Both the position numbers and the translations under genes were made by a program. A stretch of 64,000 bases of DNA from Dipylidium caninum (taxonomy: Eukaryota > Platyhelminthes > Cestoda > Cyclophyllidea > Dipylidiidae), in contig QEYB01000290.1 in the NCBI GenBank assembly GCA_017562135.1, positions 806,001 through 870,000 of the forward strand. Direction: 5' to 3'. Under the pieces are notes generated by a model. It searched no databases. It saw only the letters and a program-made list of their open reading frames with translations, and was not told the origin of the DNA. Positions 61,308-64,000 of the stretch are shown here, piece after piece (position 1 is the first letter of the stretch; every line of letters begins with the position of its first letter).

Positions 61308-61642
61308 CCCGCGAGACAACTGAAGTATGCGCCAATTAAGATAATGTGCCTAAGAGAGACGCTTAAAAGAAAATTATTGGTTTAATAATTATAACCTAAT
61401 TGTTGTAAGTGGCTCAACATAATACGCCTAAAAATTGGCGCCACAGATTACGAAAAAGGCTTTGCAACGAATTCGTACGCGCAAAAATCATATATTACCG
61501 CATAAATCGGAGTCATAATTATGGGTAGAATCTTGCAGACTTCGAAGAAGCTACACTAAAATCTCTACCATGTGCGGCATCATATGGATACGTCAGTATT
61601 AAACTGGCGTCATGCTTTATTTCTCAGGAGAATGAAGCTCAT

Positions 61643-61963
61643 ATGAAGCTGTTTTCGAAAATTAAGGCTTCAGTGTGTCTTAACGGTTTTATAATGTTTA
61701 ATTTCGATTCTACAGAAATATCGTATAGCGCGCTAAAATATTCTAACCACGGCGCAGTGAACGGCGTTTTGTTTGTCGCAATAATTGGCGATTGCTTACA
61801 AATACCATGTAATGCAATTGCTCACTGTGCCTTCATAAGCTTTATTATTAAAACGATGAAAAAAGATATTTCCCCCGTTGGAGGCCAATATACCGGCGTG
61901 TTATCAGTTATTCTTTTGTTGCTCCTCATGCCCGTGCACAAAATGCAATCTGAAGAAAATTAA
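61643..61963 (+). CDS. Short EMC8/EMC9-like ORF
   Basis: One open frame of 106 codons, 336 bp from the UBE2O start on the opposite strand. The segment STEISYSALKYSNHGAVNGVLFVAIIGD (split here as STEISYSALKYSNHG and AVNGVLFVAIIGD) resembles the N-terminal MPN-like strand of EMC8/9, subunits of the ER membrane protein insertion complex, where a similar Ala-Lys-Tyr-Pro-x-x-Ala-Val-Asn-Gly-Leu-Leu block occurs. The rest is weaker (GDCLQIPCNAIAHC, GGQYTGV) and the ORF ends after a hydrophobic run, about half the usual 200 residues. Possibilities are a truncated copy, a gene with unread introns, or an unrelated small protein. A TCTACAG acceptor just before the conserved part would fit an upstream first exon. 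Confidence 0.4.
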   Translation: MKLFSKIKASVCLNGFIMFNFDSTEISYSALKYSNHGAVNGVLFVAIIGDCLQIPCNAIAHCAFISFIIKTMKKDISPVGGQYTGVLSVILLLLLMPVHKMQSEEN

Positions 61964-62358
61964 TAAGACCATTGCTGCCAGATGGGCATTAGCTACCAAT
62001 AAAAAATAAAGCAAGACGTTATGGCAATTATATGGGTTCTTCCATTTATTTCTCAAATTCAATTTCGACGCAGGGCCCACGTTTTGTATACCATATATGT
62101 CGTGCGTCTTTCAAATAAACCAATTATAGGTCACTAAGTCAAACCCCTGACACTAATTGGTTTCTACACTTGTTTGGCGTATGCCTTTTTTTGTAGTTAG
62201 GTTAATTGACTTCGTCTCCAGCACAGGTTATTTATCCCACTCTTTCTTCTTACTTGTGGTGAATACCCCCTGCTGGTACCGATTTTACATTAGTACGGAC
62301 GTGTAGAAGAGGTATAGTTATTTCTTGTCCTCGGAAATCCTCGTGGTTTGCAGCTAAT
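61964..62358. other. Intergenic before haspin
   Basis: AT-rich; AATAAA-like sites at about 62000-62012 could end the upstream short ORF. No gene is seen. Confidence 0.4.
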
Positions 62359-63572
62359 ATGCGACTGAGATCGCGTTCCTATGTGAATGAAGTCACTGAA
62401 TTTGTTTTGAAAACAAAAAGGCCTACCAGGAGTTCCCTACGCCCTCTCAAAACGCAGAATATCAGAAACAGGCTACGTAGCGTTAACGGTAACCGAACAC
62501 CCAACCGTTCTACTCCCTCTAAGAAGCGTGTTGAATTTGATGGATGGAGTGTGCCGTCTAGCGGATCTTCTGATTTAGAAAATCGCGAAAATCTGCTTGA
62601 CGCTTCTAATATATGCCACAATGTGACCACTCTTTCTCCCCTCTTTTCACCGCGCCGATTCCGATCGGTAAATAAGGAACAAGCCGCAAAATTAAAAAGA
62701 GTAAATGCTCGCAAAATAGAGTTTGATGCAACAGAACTATTGGAAGTCTCGGAGCTTTGTTCCTCTGCTCACTCAGATGAATCCGTTATCGTAAGTTTTC
62801 CTTTGCATTGTTCTACTGAAAATGTGATGAGTTATTATTATAATCTTTTTTTTTAAGACAAATCCTAAATTTATCTCTTGTCTTATCTCTAGAATCAATA
62901 TATTGTCGGCGATCCTCGTACAAAATTACTAGAACTCTGCGGTCAAGCCGAAGTTCGACCACTTTCATCCTTTTTCGACCCCGAGTATGTCTCCGTGCCA
63001 CTTCCAATTGCATTCCCTTTAGAATCCTAGAAAATATTAGTAAAATCGGTGAAGGCGTCTATGGTGAAGTTTTTCAAGCCAATAAAAGCAGTGTCATAAA
63101 GATTTTCCCCATTGATGGTAATATTCCTGTTAATGGTGAAAAGCAAATGGACTCACATCGGGTTTATCCCGAAGTTTTTATTTCCAAGTAAGCTTATTGT
63201 TCATCCGATTATTTGTGTTGCCGTAGAGCTGCTATTGTCATGCGTAATTTAACATCTAAGACCTCGTCTTTACTCACATTTTTATCCTCATTCCAGACAA
63301 CTTACAGAACTTAGCTTTAAGTACCGTCAAAACCGGGCTGTCAATTTTATCCAACTTCGGAAGTAAGAATATTTTTATCCAATCCCCCTTCTTTTTCGCC
63401 TCGTGGTTTTCCCTTGTGTTGTTTTGCAGAGCTGCAATTGTTTGTGGTAAATGGCCAGCGGAATTGACTGCGGCTTGGAAAAAGTACGAAGCAGAGCATG
63501 GTTCTGATAACGAGTGTCTCGACTTCCTCCCCAAATCTCAGGAGTGGATGGTACTGGAATTCGACTATGCTG
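62359..63572 (+). CDS. HASPIN: Haspin kinase, N-terminal half
   Basis: Mitotic kinase that phosphorylates histone H3 Thr3 to recruit the chromosomal passenger complex. Exons: 62359-62790, 62893-62984, 63023-63187, 63297-63362 and 63430-63572; phases close. The N-terminal 144 residues are basic and Ser/Arg-rich, typical of the disordered haspin N-terminus. The kinase N-lobe follows: KIGEGVYGEVFQ (glycine loop), SVIKIFPIDG (catalytic lysine), EVFISKQLTELSFKYRQN (helix C glutamate), AVNFIQLRKAAIVCGKWPAE, AAWKKYEAEHGSDNECLDF and EWMVLEFDYAG (hinge), in the order and spacing specific to haspin. The last exon ends at a GTAAAC donor. The catalytic loop (HRD-type) and C-lobe are not visible in the remaining 430 bases, so either the next intron is long and the gene runs off the window, or the copy is truncated. 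Introns of 38 and 67 bp. Confidence 0.88.
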
Positions 63573-64000
63573 GTAAACCCTTTGGGAACTGTTAAGGTAA
63601 TTTTTCTCTTGTTTGACAACTTTTTAATAAATCTCTTGTAGTTTCCCTAGAATTTCCCTACTTTCAAAATGTCTATTTGTGTTAACAAAGTGTTTTTGGG
63701 ATGTTTCTTCTGACATGTCTATGTGTGTTTGTACAACCGTGCTCATGTATTTCCATTTTCAGGAAGATTGACTTAGTCACCCTGACCTAGTTAATCCTCA
63801 GACTGTGAAGGCTGATGTCGTTACTCTTGTACCATAAGGTCATGCCATTGAATGTGTGCAAGTTGCTTGGCAGCTTAACATTTACGGAATTTAAATATGC
63901 ACCAGAATTTAATAATTAACCGGATTACGATTCGATAATTTCTCAGAACTTTGTTCAGATTAGTATTTCAAATTTTAACCATCACTTTCTTCCTCCGAGA
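63573..64000. other. Downstream of the last visible haspin exon
   Basis: Candidate acceptors near 63642 and 63762 lead into stops within a few codons in the required phase, so no further haspin exon is supported here. Confidence 0.4.

Noticed and set aside
1..64000. tRNA, rRNA or CRISPR features
   Set aside because: No tRNA B-box with cloverleaf context, no rRNA sequence and no regularly spaced repeats with unique spacers were seen.

Overview
The window is eukaryotic nuclear DNA, and everything recognisable fits a parasitic flatworm, most likely a cyclophyllidean tapeworm. The evidence is intron-rich genes with many introns of only 30-46 bp, several probable GC-AG introns, microexons, roughly 40-45% GC, and diverged animal proteins (prolyl oligopeptidase, TMEM234, glutamate transporter, GINS3, Cys-loop receptor, MSS51, UBE2O, haspin). 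Exon structures were read by hand. Where codon phase closes across every junction and the product matches a known family, the model is firm. Elsewhere I say it is tentative. No organism assignment was tested by search.

Layout. 0.3-1.3 kb (-): 5' part of prolyl oligopeptidase, running off the left edge. 2.5-5.1 kb (+): a tight run of three small genes, namely TMEM234, an unknown membrane protein 61 bp behind it, and an unknown 246-aa protein. 8.8-14.0 kb (+): two tandem paralogous genes for small secreted, cysteine-containing proteins. They share an identical eight-exon layout including a 22-nt microexon, and each has a TATA box about 50-58 bp before its ATG. 14.4-15.3 kb: a dead mariner transposon. 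18.2-25.0 kb (-): an SLC1 excitatory amino acid transporter in ten exons, whose introns hold a GGGAC minisatellite, a CT microsatellite and one copy of a dispersed repeat. 25-37 kb: almost empty, with one weak candidate secreted gene. 37.3-39.9 kb (-): GINS3 (PSF3).

40-46 kb: mostly noncoding, with a GC-rich island at 41.3-42.2 kb. 46.0-47.5 kb (-): an intronless Cys-loop chloride-channel-type receptor with an abnormal pore helix. 48.1-48.7 kb (-): an unknown proline-rich protein. 50.1-51.7 kb (+): an MSS51-like MYND zinc-finger protein, eight exons, all phases closing. 51.8-61.3 kb (-): UBE2O, a large E2/E3 hybrid ubiquitin enzyme. 61.6 kb (+): a short ORF resembling EMC8/9. 62.4 kb to the right edge (+): the N-terminal half of haspin kinase.

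The genes do not form a pathway. Glutamate transport and a ligand-gated anion channel are neuromuscular functions, while GINS3, haspin and UBE2O are replication, mitosis and ubiquitin housekeeping functions. The most unusual items are the tandem microexon-bearing secreted pair, the Cys-loop receptor whose conserved pore-gate leucine is glutamine, and the accumulation of GC-AG introns.
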